Positions 26,043 through 34,521 of a DNA stretch of 53,541 nucleotides are shown piece after piece. Source of the stretch: Bacillus sp. SJS (GTDB lineage: Bacteria > Bacillota > Bacilli > Bacillales > Bacillaceae); contig NZ_JAQV02000032.1 in the NCBI RefSeq assembly GCF_000732485.2, positions 1 through 53,541 of the forward strand, given 5' to 3'. The number at the start of each line of letters is the position of its first letter. The first letter of the stretch is position 1. Below the pieces are notes generated by a model, which was not told where the DNA came from, did no database searches, and worked only from the letters and a program-made list of their open reading frames with translations. Position numbers and translations under genes: made by a program.

Positions 26043-27359
26043 CTATTTCCCTCCTTCTGTTTTCCAAGGGTAATCTGAAGATCTTGTGAACATAAACTTT
26101 TTTTGCAGGTTCATCAAATCCACATTGCTGCGAACGGGAAACAGACCTAATTGAATGAGCCGGTCATAAATGGTTTCCTTCCATATCCCAAGCCCGGACA
26201 CATTCAGCATTTGTTTCGTATGCAGCCTGTCATCCCTTGTTGTCTGCAAAATACCTTTCTTTCTAAAGCCCGGAAAATAAGCAAAAGGCTTGGAGTACGT
26301 TAAGGCAGAAAGATGGCTGAGATTCAGAACATAGCGGGTTCTGGGCTTGCGGACGCGTTCATACCATTTTAAAAACCCTGGAGAGGTAATCCCATTTGCA
26401 TACATCCAGCATAGTAATTCTCCGAGAATATCTCCATCCTGTATAGCAAGATTCATCCCTTCGCCAGCCATTGGATGGACACTGTGAGCGGCATCACCAA
26501 CGAGCGCCTTATTTCCGTCTACATATTTGCTTGCATGATATCTGACGGGAATCATCAGCTGAATGTCCCTCCAGCTTTTAATTTCATCGACATATCCGTC
26601 CAGGTCCGGGCAGAGCTCCTTGTAACAGCGATGAAAGAAAGAAATCCCTTTTTCTTTCATATTTTTATATTCTCCTGCCGGAATGAGATAGACCGTCCGG
26701 ACACGGTTGTCAGGAAGCGGAAATAGTCCCAGAAATGTATAAGGAGTCGAAATCATTTTGCCTTCTTTCATAGAAGCCGGTCTGCTGAAAGAAACGGTTA
26801 AAAAGTGATGATCGTATTGACGCTCTTTAATAGAGGAGTTCATGGATTCCCTCGTCTTGGACTTTCTTCCTTCCGCACCGATTACGTAATCTGCCTCAAT
26901 TGACAAATCTTCTCCGTGATAATGAATAATGGCTTCATCATGATGAAATCCCTTAAACCTTGCAGGCTGGAGATAATGAAAGGAAGGATAGGCTTCTGCT
27001 GCCTTCAAAATGATATGTTTCAGCCCTTCATGCGGAATCATAAGGGAATAGGAAAAAGGACTGTTGATCATTCTGTAATCCATGCTTGCCTTGCCGGTTT
27101 CATAAAAGGTTTGATCTCTTTTTTTCATTTCATGAATATCGATATGATGAATGCGGTGGCCCTTTGCCTCTACCTCTTGAATTAGACCGATAGAATGAAA
27201 AATTTCCAGGCTTTTAGGCTGCAGCAGTTCACCCTTATACGTATGAATTCCGCTTTCCGCCTGCTCAGCAACCGTTACATGAATTCCGCACATTGCAAGC
27301 TTCAAAGCAACGGTCAGACCTCCCACACCGCCGCCTATGACCAGAACGCTGGTTTTCAT
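26043..27359 (-). CDS. FAD-dependent aromatic-type monooxygenase (PHBH fold)
   Basis: The 438-residue protein has the flavin monooxygenase set: the dinucleotide-binding G-G-G-V-G-G-L near residue 8, an E-x-x-K-G-E-L-L-Q-P region, the D-G motif equivalent A-D-Y-V-I-G-A-E-G-R-K-S near 160, and the G-D-A-A-H-S-V-H-P-M-A-G-E-G-M-N-L second FAD motif near 290. Members hydroxylate aromatic or polyketide substrates or oxidise prenylated lipids. It starts at 27359 after GAGAGGGTGAGG and is coupled to the methyltransferase. A secondary metabolite or quinone-modifying pair is the simplest reading. Confidence 0.88.
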   Translation of the reverse strand: MKTSVLVIGGGVGGLTVALKLAMCGIHVTVAEQAESGIHTYKGELLQPKSLEIFHSIGLIQEVEAKGHRIHHIDIHEMKKRDQTFYETGKASMDYRMINSPFSYSLMIPHEGLKHIILKAAEAYPSFHYLQPARFKGFHHDEAIIHYHGEDLSIEADYVIGAEGRKSKTRESMNSSIKERQYDHHFLTVSFSRPASMKEGKMISTPYTFLGLFPLPDNRVRTVYLIPAGEYKNMKEKGISFFHRCYKELCPDLDGYVDEIKSWRDIQLMIPVRYHASKYVDGNKALVGDAAHSVHPMAGEGMNLAIQDGDILGELLCWMYANGITSPGFLKWYERVRKPRTRYVLNLSHLSALTYSKPFAYFPGFRKKGILQTTRDDRLHTKQMLNVSGLGIWKETIYDRLIQLGLFPVRSNVDLMNLQKKFMFTRSSDYPWKTEGGK

Positions 27360-27530
27360 TTCCTCACCCTCTCATTCTGTCTTTTAAGATTTGAAAACCT
27401 GTTCTATTCAATTCTGCTTGAGCATCTCCGTCAAAAGGTTCCAAATCATAAGCATAGGCATCTTTTTTAAAGCCAAATGCCAGAATTATGTAGTATGATT
27501 AAAAAAGATGTAATTGAAAGGTTGTGTACG

Positions 27531-28565
27531 ATGGAAAACGAACTAAAATCCTATACCGGCACCGAGATTCAGGTCGGCGGCTTGGAATTTAGCTGGGATC
27601 TTGATCAAGGTACTTTTAAATATGAAAAGGACGATGCCGTTCTTTTTTGGATTGATTCTGCAATGAAAATCTTTTTTGATACCATTGAAGAAATTTCAGG
27701 CGATAAAGCTGCTGCCGTCGTTCTTGAAACAGCAGGCTTCAGACAGGGCATTATTGTAGGTGATTACTTCAAAAAACAAAACCTTACACTTAATGAGGTA
27801 GCTGCCGTTCTTCCTAACACCTATGCCTCTGCGGGATGGGGTAAAATGGAAATATCTCAGGTGAACCACGTCAGAAAGATGGCTATCATTCAGGTTAAGG
27901 ACAGCTGGGAGTATAAAATCAACAAAGCTCAGGGAAAAACGAGACGCGGTACATTCACTCCCGGCCACTTTGCCGGAATCTTGTCCGGACTATTCGGGGT
28001 AAACATTTGGTATAAGGTACTTAAAAGCCAAATTGAAGGAGACAGTCATAGTGAATTTGAATACTTCCCTTCTGAAATGACGGTTCAGCAAAACATTCAT
28101 GAATTCGCACGCCAGGAGCAATCTGAGCAGATTCGAAGGCTTGAGTATCTGGTGGATGAGCGAACCAGTGAATTGAATGAATTGATAAAGGAAATTTCCT
28201 CTCCCATTATTCCTGTACTAGAGGGAATTGTCGTCGTTCCGCTAATAGGAAAATATGATGAACAGCGGTCTCATGATCTTGTCCAGGAGACACTCCTCAA
28301 TCTTCCGAAGCAAAAAGCTGAATATATGATTTTGGATTTAACTGCAATGAGCGAGGACGTTACAAAAGGAACCGTTGAGTTTATAGACCGGCTTGCAACG
28401 TCCGCCTCTTTGATTGGCACTAAAACGATTCTGGTCGGAATTTCTCCTGAATTCGCGATATCCATTGCAAAATCGGACAATAATTTATCTGCGTTTAATT
28501 GCTTTAGCACACTGCAGCATGGAATATATTTTGCCCTATCGGAACAGGGCAGGCAGATTACGTAA
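27531..28565 (+). CDS. V4R-like sensor plus STAS domain protein (RsbR-like)
   Basis: The 344-residue protein has an N-terminal V4R/heme-NO-like domain (about residues 15-185; G-D-Y-F-K, A-S-A-G-W-G-K), a coiled-coil linker (about 195-225) and a C-terminal STAS domain like those of RsbR co-antagonists, with the starting S-S-P-I-I-P-V and G-I-V-V-V-P-L-I-G-K-Y-D motifs and D-L-T in the phosphorylatable loop. RsbR proteins form stressosomes that release RsbT to activate sigma B. The ATG at 27531 has GAAAGG nine bases upstream; ATGs 18-54 bases earlier lack a site. It is divergent from the oxygenase gene. The ligand is unknown. Confidence 0.75.
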   Translation: MENELKSYTGTEIQVGGLEFSWDLDQGTFKYEKDDAVLFWIDSAMKIFFDTIEEISGDKAAAVVLETAGFRQGIIVGDYFKKQNLTLNEVAAVLPNTYASAGWGKMEISQVNHVRKMAIIQVKDSWEYKINKAQGKTRRGTFTPGHFAGILSGLFGVNIWYKVLKSQIEGDSHSEFEYFPSEMTVQQNIHEFARQEQSEQIRRLEYLVDERTSELNELIKEISSPIIPVLEGIVVVPLIGKYDEQRSHDLVQETLLNLPKQKAEYMILDLTAMSEDVTKGTVEFIDRLATSASLIGTKTILVGISPEFAISIAKSDNNLSAFNCFSTLQHGIYFALSEQGRQIT

Positions 28566-28642
28566 TTGCGGGAATAGTAGAAGAATTGACTTGAACAGTG
28601 CCAAGTCCTGCAGATTATAGAAGAAAGATAGGGTTTTGATCG

Positions 28643-28668
28643 TGAGCCTGCGTCCAGCAGGTTTTTTT
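28643..28668 (+). terminator. Intrinsic terminator after STAS gene
   Basis: CCTGC-GTCCA-GCAGG is followed by TTTTTTT on the plus strand. Confidence 0.85.
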
Positions 28669-28867
28669 ATATTTTTCTTTTAATGTGTCCGCATTCTAAA
28701 TTCCCCAGTTCAAAGCGCTCCATCATTTGTCTGTATGCTTCAACCTGTCCTTCAAGACGCGCTCTTTCTGTCTCACCAAGGTCCTGGGCTCCAAGCTTCT
28801 CGCATAATTCTTCACCCGTAGTTTTTAAATAGGTGGCAATTGCTGATTCATTAAATGTATTCACCAT
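28667..28867 (-). CDS. Small hypothetical protein, 66 residues
   Basis: I do not recognise this family. The product is acidic and helical with no signal peptide or membrane segment: an N-terminal S-A-I-A-T-Y-L-K-T-T-G-E-E-L-C-E-K helix, a central E-T-E-R-A-R-L-E-G-Q-V-E-A-Y-R-Q-M-M helix and a short basic tail. AGGAGG lies well placed before the ATG at 28867, which supports real translation. It converges with the STAS gene and overlaps its terminator. Confidence 0.7.
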   Translation of the reverse strand: MVNTFNESAIATYLKTTGEELCEKLGAQDLGETERARLEGQVEAYRQMMERFELGNLECGHIKRKI

Positions 28868-28992
28868 TGGTTATTCCTCCTTTTTTGTATTATTCTGGGT
28901 AATACCCTTTGGTTTGGAAATGTAATCCTTTGAGTAGGCTGATGGGGGCAAGTGTCTTTCGTGCTCCGTATTGGAAAGGAAATGACCTCCTT

Positions 28993-29177
28993 AACATCAC
29001 TATTAAACTTGACTGCTGATTTCCGCTTCAGACACTTGCTTATCCTTGGACGGGCGGCGAGCCTCCGCAGCGCAGGCGCCTGCAGGGTCTCACCTGTCCC
29101 GCTTAACCCGCTGGAGTCTCGTGTCTTCCGCTTCAATCAGCATGTGTTAAAAATCACCTCCAGGCTTTGACGGAGGC
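28993..29177 (+). repeat. MITE-like dispersed repeat, long form with GC-rich core
   Basis: This copy keeps the left end (CACTATTAAACTTGACTG), the GCTTATCCTTGG block, a GC-rich dyad-rich core (GCGAGCCTCC, GCGCAGGCGCCTGCAG, CGCTGGAGTCTCGTG) and the right end (CAATCAGCATGTGTTAAAAA, GGCTTTGACGGAG). It fills the gap between two minus-strand genes. The core can fold into long stems. It looks like the parent form of the shorter copies. Confidence 0.7.
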
Positions 29178-29180
29178 ATC

Positions 29181-29213
29181 AAAAAGACCGCCCTCATAAG
29201 GACGGTCTTTCTT
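29181..29213 (-). terminator. Intrinsic terminator after the has region
   Basis: AAGACCG...CGGTCTT with an inner CCT/AGG stem, followed on the minus strand by TTTTT. It could end the whole has transcript. Confidence 0.85.
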
Positions 29214-29215
29214 GC

Positions 29216-30019
29216 TTATCTTTCGAAGTTGATATTCGCTTTTGTGTTGTTTTCAAACTGAGACTGAACTTCCACTTTCGTGATGTCCGTCACTTTCATT
29301 CCAAGTGTTTTGGAAAGCTGATCAAGGTATCCATTCCACGTAACATCTTTAGCAGGAATGACGCTGTCTTTAATTCTTAGCGCTTCAAGCAGGGCATAGA
29401 TGCCTTTATATTCTTTCGTGCCGGCTGCTGTTTTCTTTTCGATGATTGCTTTAACGCTGTCGCCGTGAGCAAGGTATGTTACATGGTAGTAGTAGCCGTT
29501 CTTGTCTTCTACTTTCATGTAAAGCTTGCTGATATTGTAAGGATTGATAACGGCTGATTTTTCACCTTTTTTGAAGGAGAAGTCTACAGTTGCCATGTTG
29601 TTAAACCCGACTGAAGCTTTTGCACGCTGAACGTCAGAAGGTTTTACTCCAAGAGCATTGGACAAGCGTTTGATGACTTCCTCTTTGCTTAAGTTCAAGG
29701 AAAGATCAAGATTTTTCACAAACTCTGCAACTTTTTTGTTTGCTTCTTCGCCTGTTACTTCAATCGTTTTATTGCCGGATTCTTTTTTAATAGAAACCTT
29801 AACGATTCCTTTTTCTTCCTTGTAATCCACTTTGTACTTCGCATCTGTTAGTTCAATTGTGCCATTGAAGGTATCGACTGTTTTCCATAGGGAATTCACG
29901 TCAATTTTCTTCACTTGCTCAATTGTTCCCTGCGGAAGCTTAACTTCCGCTGCAGATGCTTGACCTGCCACGTTGACTGCAAGTGCTGCCGCCAATACTG
30001 CTGAAGCGATTTTCTTCAT
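29216..30019 (-). CDS. Secreted protein with two YusW-like modules
   Basis: The 267-residue protein begins with a clear signal peptide cut after A-S-A-A. Two modules follow. The first (about residues 60-155) runs from a beta hairpin (Y-K-V-D-Y-K-E-E-K-G) through L-S-K-E-E-V-I-K-R-L-S-N-A-L-G-V-K to a strand (V-G-F-N-N-M-A-T-V-D-F-S-F). The second (about 165-265) repeats this with Y-L-D-Q-L-S-K-T-L-G-M-K and V-E-V-Q-S-Q-F-E-N-N-T. The pattern resembles YusW-like extracellular proteins of unknown function. It lies 74 bp after hasB on the same strand with no clear terminator between, so it may be the fourth gene of the hyaluronan operon. Confidence 0.72.
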   Translation of the reverse strand: MKKIASAVLAAALAVNVAGQASAAEVKLPQGTIEQVKKIDVNSLWKTVDTFNGTIELTDAKYKVDYKEEKGIVKVSIKKESGNKTIEVTGEEANKKVAEFVKNLDLSLNLSKEEVIKRLSNALGVKPSDVQRAKASVGFNNMATVDFSFKKGEKSAVINPYNISKLYMKVEDKNGYYYHVTYLAHGDSVKAIIEKKTAAGTKEYKGIYALLEALRIKDSVIPAKDVTWNGYLDQLSKTLGMKVTDITKVEVQSQFENNTKANINFER

Positions 30020-30093
30020 TTTCTTAGCACCCTCTCAAAGTAATTTAGTTACATGGATGCCGACCCTAAGCTGTAAGTTTAAAAATCTATGGA

Positions 30094-31443
30094 TTAAAAG
30101 GAAGCAGCAAGAATCGATTCCTGCTCTTTTTCACCTGTAGGGAGGACTGCGTCGCGTCCGATTGAAATGTACTCAACGTGAAGCTTCTGCGCCTCTTCTG
30201 CTGTATAGCAGTTGCGGCCGTCAAATACGATTGGATTTTCCATAAACAGTCCAGACATTAGAAGCGCTTTTTCTACAATTTCTTTCCAGTCTGTTAAGAT
30301 AAAGACTGCATCCGCTTCTTTGATTGCATCTTCAATTTGTTCTGCATATTGAACTTCTTCCGGCAGAATCGCTTTAGCATTTTCAGCAGCAATCGGATCA
30401 TAGCCGATAATTTCTGCCCCTTCTTCTACCAGCTGTTTGGAAACAACAATTGACGCCGCTTCACGCATATCGTCCGTTTCAGGTTTGAACGCAAGACCAA
30501 GCAGGGCAATACGCTTTCCTTCAAGAGATCCTAAACGTTCTTTAGCCTTTTTAACCAAAAGCGTTTTTTGGTTCTCATTGATTTGGATAACGGATTTCAG
30601 AAGGTGGAAATCATGGCCGTGATCCTGAGAGATCTTCACAAGTGCATGCGTATCCTTCGGGAAGCAAGAGCCGCCGTAGCCGATTCCCGCATTAAGGAAT
30701 TTGCTTCCGATCCGTGCATCCATTCCCATACCGTTTGCCACTTCATTTACATCAGCGCCCACTTTTTCGGAAAGATTCGCAATTTCGTTGATAAAGGAAA
30801 TCTTCGTTGCCAGGAAGGCATTTGCTGCATACTTGATCATTTCTGCACTGCTGATGCTTGTTTTTAGAATAGGAAGTCCGAATGGCTTGTTGATTTTTTC
30901 AATGATATTAGCTGCTTCAGCGTCGTCCGCCCCGATGACAATGCGGTCGCCATTGAAAGAATCATGGATAGCCGAACCTTCTCTTAAGAATTCAGGATTT
31001 GAAACGGCTTCCACCAGGTAGTTGTCCTGAAGATTGGCCATAACCAATTCGCGCACCTTGTAATTTGTTCCGAGCGGAACGGTACTCTTTGTTACGACCG
31101 TCACGTCGCGGGTGATGTTTTGGCCGATATCTCTTGCTGCTTTGTAGATATAGGAAAGGTTTGCAGAACCATCGTCAGACTGAGGAGTACCTACAGCAAT
31201 ATAAACAACATCTTTGTCTTTAAGGCCAATGATGTGGCTGTCTGTGAACTTCAGGCGGCCAGCCTCAATGTTTTTCAGCATTAATTCTTCAAGACCCGGT
31301 TCATAAATAGGGGAAATTCCTTTTTGAAGCAATTCTACTTTTTCAGAATTAATATCCAGGCACGTCACGTCATGCCCGATTTCAGAAAGACAAACTCCAG
31401 TAACAAGACCTACGTATCCAGTTCCGATAATGGCAATATTCAT
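30094..31443 (-). CDS. hasB: UDP-glucose 6-dehydrogenase (HasB)
   Basis: The 449-residue enzyme oxidises UDP-glucose to UDP-glucuronate with two NAD. It has the N-terminal Rossmann motif G-T-G-Y-V-G-L-V-T-G, the S-T-V-P-x-G-T strand, N-P-E-F-L-R-E-G near 150, and the catalytic Cys260 in G-G-S-C-F-P-K-D-T. Length fits TuaD/HasB. It is third in the hasA-hasC-hasB order, 77 bp after hasC, with AGAAGGAGG before the ATG. In this setting it supplies UDP-glucuronate to HasA. A role in teichuronic acid is the alternative if taken alone. Confidence 0.95.
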   Translation of the reverse strand: MNIAIIGTGYVGLVTGVCLSEIGHDVTCLDINSEKVELLQKGISPIYEPGLEELMLKNIEAGRLKFTDSHIIGLKDKDVVYIAVGTPQSDDGSANLSYIYKAARDIGQNITRDVTVVTKSTVPLGTNYKVRELVMANLQDNYLVEAVSNPEFLREGSAIHDSFNGDRIVIGADDAEAANIIEKINKPFGLPILKTSISSAEMIKYAANAFLATKISFINEIANLSEKVGADVNEVANGMGMDARIGSKFLNAGIGYGGSCFPKDTHALVKISQDHGHDFHLLKSVIQINENQKTLLVKKAKERLGSLEGKRIALLGLAFKPETDDMREAASIVVSKQLVEEGAEIIGYDPIAAENAKAILPEEVQYAEQIEDAIKEADAVFILTDWKEIVEKALLMSGLFMENPIVFDGRNCYTAEEAQKLHVEYISIGRDAVLPTGEKEQESILAASF

Positions 31444-31482
31444 GATTATTCCTCCTTCTAAGCTTTACACCAAGACGTGCTT

Positions 31483-31508
31483 TTCCCAGCTGCAGCTGCA
31501 GCTGGGAA
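31483..31508. repeat. Perfect 26-bp palindrome between hasC and hasB
   Basis: Both arms read TTCCCAGCTGCAG from their outer end, meeting without a spacer, and short outer arms (GCACGT/ACGTGC) extend the hairpin. No U tract follows on the minus strand, so it is not a simple terminator. It could be an mRNA stability or processing hairpin. Confidence 0.85.
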
Positions 31509-31520
31509 CCAGTGGCACGT

Positions 31521-32414
31521 TTACGATAGGATGATTTCTTTCTCTTTTACAAGGCTGCTTAAATATTCGTGAACCTGATCTCCAAGGTCTCCACGCTCAA
31601 GAGCAAAATCAATGGTTGCTTTTACAAAACCGAATTTGTCTCCAACATCATAGCGTTTGCCTGCAAAGTTATAAGCTAGTACAGTTTGTGATTCATTCAG
31701 TATTTTGATTGCGTCAGTAAGCTGGATTTCGTTTCCGGAACCCGGTGGAAGCGTTTCAAGGATACTGAAGATCTCAGGCGTCAATATGTAACGGCCCATA
31801 ATCGCATAGTTGGAAGGAGCTTGCTCAACCGCAGGCTTTTCCACAACTGTTGATAGAGATAGAACATCTTCTTCAAGTGTCTTGTTTTCAAGAGGAGCAA
31901 TGATTCCATATTTGGAAACATCTTTATGCTCCACTTCCTGAACACCCAAAACAGAGGAATCATATTTTTCGAACACATCTATGAGCTGTTTTAAGCATGG
32001 AGTTTCGGACTTAACGATGTCGTCGCCAAGCAAAACGGCAAAAGGCTCATTTCCGATAAAGCTCTCTGCGCAATGGATCGCATGTCCAAGGCCGCGCGGC
32101 TCTTTTTGGCGCACATAGTGAATGTTTGCCATGTTGGATATCGACTGAATTTCCTCTAGCCTTTCAAACTTGCCTTTTTTGTAGAGCGTTTCCTCCAGCT
32201 CATAGGATTTATCGAAATGATCCTCTATGGCACGCTTACCGCGTCCGCTAATGACGAGAATATCTTCAATCCCCGATTTAATTGCTTCCTCCACAATGTA
32301 TTGAATTGTTGGCTTGTCTACAATTGGGAGCATTTCCTTCGGCTGAGCTTTCGTAGCGGGAAGGAAACGGGTGCCTAAACCGGCTGCAGGAATAATCGCT
32401 TTACGTACTTTCAT
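31521..32414 (-). CDS. hasC: UTP-glucose-1-phosphate uridylyltransferase (HasC/GtaB)
   Basis: The 297-residue nucleotidyltransferase makes UDP-glucose from UTP and glucose-1-phosphate. It carries the N-terminal [21 protein letters not shown] nucleotide-binding motif (split here only by notation), [19 protein letters not shown] and V-L-L-G-D-D-I metal-binding motifs. The ATG at 32414 follows GGAGAGG at five bases; the GTG at 32432 is less well placed. It lies 43 bp after hasA. A second housekeeping gtaB is expected elsewhere in the genome. Confidence 0.95.
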   Translation of the reverse strand: MKVRKAIIPAAGLGTRFLPATKAQPKEMLPIVDKPTIQYIVEEAIKSGIEDILVISGRGKRAIEDHFDKSYELEETLYKKGKFERLEEIQSISNMANIHYVRQKEPRGLGHAIHCAESFIGNEPFAVLLGDDIVKSETPCLKQLIDVFEKYDSSVLGVQEVEHKDVSKYGIIAPLENKTLEEDVLSLSTVVEKPAVEQAPSNYAIMGRYILTPEIFSILETLPPGSGNEIQLTDAIKILNESQTVLAYNFAGKRYDVGDKFGFVKATIDFALERGDLGDQVHEYLSSLVKEKEIILS

Positions 32415-32457
32415 TAAAACCTCTCCATTCACATAAGATTCATCTCATCAGGCTAGC

Positions 32458-33813
32458 TTAGCCGCGTGTACCCCAAGCAGTTGAGCGAATAGTCAGAAGC
32501 GCCCAGAAGCGAAGCGGGCAAAGCAGGATTAGGAACAGCAAACCATATAACGGTGCGAGCAAGAATGTAAACGGCCTCTTGTAGGCGTAAAACACGTTAC
32601 GGGCATAAGCCGATATAACAACGTAAGCCAAATAGTAAATGAGCATGATCCAGCCCATGGTCGTAGACGTGAAGTAGATGGCAAGAATCAGTGAAATACC
32701 AAATGCAATCCAAAGGAACATTTCAAGCATGACCCATACAAAAACGTTCGGTTTCGTAAAACCAATTTTCATCGCAACAAGACTCTCACGGAAAAATGAT
32801 TTATTCCAGCGTGATTGCTGCTTAAGCAGTGTGCGCAAATCTGTTGGAGCATCTGTAATACAGCGGGCAGTCGATTGATAAAGTGTCTTTCCTTCACGAA
32901 TCGCATAGTTTGTCAGGCAGCGGTCATCACCAAGCTGAACCTGCTGTCCAAGGAACATTTGGTTTCCGTAGTGATCCAGGTTTTTCATTACTACTTCGCG
33001 TCTGTATGCACTTAATGGTCCGCTGCATACCAGAACATTATTTGTAACCGAGTGAGCAGCACGCTCTACACGGAAGGCATTGTCGTAGCGCATATCAATA
33101 AGACGGGTAAGAACATTATCAGTGCGGTTTCGGATATTTACGTGCCCTGTTGTAGCTGATACTTCAGGATTGTTAAATGGTTTTAGCAATTCGCGGACAG
33201 CGTTTGGAAATACAGTACAGTCTGAATCTACTGTTATAAATACATCTCCAGTTGCTTTTTCGAAAGCCCAGATTTGCGCATGGCGTTTCCCTTTATTTTG
33301 AGGAAGGCGATGAACAATCAAATTCGGCATTTTATAGTTGCCTTTAGCCAGCTCAGCGGCTGTTTCACCAATACCTGACATAAGGTTTTCTTTAAGTTTT
33401 AAAGTCGCCTCATAACCAGAAATGTCCTTGCTTCCATCATCAATCAGGAAAATTTCATGAATTGGATAATCCTGCTTCAGAATACTTTCGATGGTGCCAA
33501 GCACAGAATCGGGTGATTCATTATAGGAAGGTATAACGACTGATACTTTCAAATCAGGTGGATCCATCATGACTTCCTGATATTTGAAGGAAAGAAGCAT
33601 TTTCCCTAATAGGTAGGCAATCATTACAGAACCATATAGACCGATTGTTAAATTCAACTTATCAGACGCAGTCCAGTTCACATAGAAAAGGGCCGCTACT
33701 GTGATCACGAACAAAGAAATAACGAAGGTCTTTTCCCTCGTGGATAATTTCTTTTGTGTGTTCATTTCCTGCGATTCTCTCATCGCAGACAGATCCTGTT
33801 CAACTTTAGCCAT
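32458..33813 (-). CDS. hasA: Class I hyaluronan synthase HasA (GT2)
   Basis: The 451-residue membrane glycosyltransferase matches streptococcal HasA along the core: S-V-V-I-P-S-Y-N-E, I-D-D-G-S, G-K-R-H-A-Q-x-W-A-F-E, T-V-D-S-D (about 194-198), T-G-H-V-N-I-R-N-R, L-T-R-L-I-D-M-R-Y-D-N-A-F, L-V-C-S-G-P-L-S-A-Y-R-R-E-V-V, L-G-D-D-R-C-L-T-N-Y-A (about 294-304), the priming and gating Q-Q-S-R-W-N-K-S-F-F-R-E and the C-terminal W-G-T-R. Two N-terminal and about four C-terminal membrane segments frame it. It joins UDP-GlcNAc and UDP-glucuronate and extrudes the chain. The cytosolic N terminus is about 25 residues longer than in streptococci. ATG at 33813 follows GAGGAG. hasC and hasB follow. Confidence 0.93.
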   Translation of the reverse strand: MAKVEQDLSAMRESQEMNTQKKLSTREKTFVISLFVITVAALFYVNWTASDKLNLTIGLYGSVMIAYLLGKMLLSFKYQEVMMDPPDLKVSVVIPSYNESPDSVLGTIESILKQDYPIHEIFLIDDGSKDISGYEATLKLKENLMSGIGETAAELAKGNYKMPNLIVHRLPQNKGKRHAQIWAFEKATGDVFITVDSDCTVFPNAVRELLKPFNNPEVSATTGHVNIRNRTDNVLTRLIDMRYDNAFRVERAAHSVTNNVLVCSGPLSAYRREVVMKNLDHYGNQMFLGQQVQLGDDRCLTNYAIREGKTLYQSTARCITDAPTDLRTLLKQQSRWNKSFFRESLVAMKIGFTKPNVFVWVMLEMFLWIAFGISLILAIYFTSTTMGWIMLIYYLAYVVISAYARNVFYAYKRPFTFLLAPLYGLLFLILLCPLRFWALLTIRSTAWGTRG

Positions 33814-34521
33814 ACTCGTTCTCCTCTCAAATTGATTTTGGCTCCCTCACTTCTGCCGCATGGCAATCAGCTGCGGAACTTTCATCTCGTTCAGATTAAG
33901 GAATTTTCCAAAACGCATCAACCTGCCGTTATGCCCGTGACTAAATTCATCCCCTCTTCAAGAAAATGTGAGAAATTCAATCTTTTCAAGGATGTAAGCG
34001 TTCTCCATAACAACTTCGCACTTCCTTCACTTTGTAATATTAATGTAATAATAAAAACCCCTACAAAATTGGGGCTTTGTTTAAACCTGTATTTTATATA
34101 TAGGAATAACTAATAACCGTTCGTAACTTTTGTAATCAAACTGTAATATAAAATCTCAAGTTATTTGCATATTTTTTTGATTATTAAGGATTTTATAGAA
34201 ATTTGCCGGAAATTGCAGAATTGTTAAGAAAAATGAGGAAACAGTGCTAAAAAAATAAACCTTTTTCGACAAATTTCGTCGATATTCAACAATAGTAATG
34301 AGAAGGATTTCATATAACCGATGTCCTTTCCTACTATAAAATTCCATAAATTCAACTTTTTCACGGTGTTTTCCTGTGAACATTTACGTAATGGAGCTTC
34401 CACATGGGGTTTATGGGGGTAGGGACGCGGTTGCTAATCTTTATGGCACATGATATTTAATGGTATGGAGGCAAAAGAAGTTATTTGATGATAATGCTAG
34501 ATATGCTTGTGAGGTGCTGGA
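33814..34521. other. Gene-free divergent region between hasA and the ABC operon
   Basis: About 700 bp of AT-rich DNA with no convincing gene. It holds the hasA leader hairpin at 34054-34078 and must contain the promoters of both hasACB and the plus-strand ABC genes. A minus-strand TTGATT/TTATTA pair with a 17-bp spacer near 34130 is a weak promoter guess. No known riboswitch pattern was recognised. Confidence 0.5.
34054..34078 (-). terminator. Leader terminator/attenuator upstream of hasA
   Basis: On the minus strand AAAGCCCC pairs with GGGGTTTT (one G-U pair) and is followed by TTTTTATTATTAC. No minus-strand gene precedes it, and it lies about 240 bp before hasA, so it fits an attenuator in a long leader. 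Confidence 0.55.

Noticed and set aside
34156-34383. 75-codon minus-strand frame upstream of hasA
   Set aside because: No ribosome binding site, odd AT-driven composition and no family resemblance; treated as leader or intergenic DNA.
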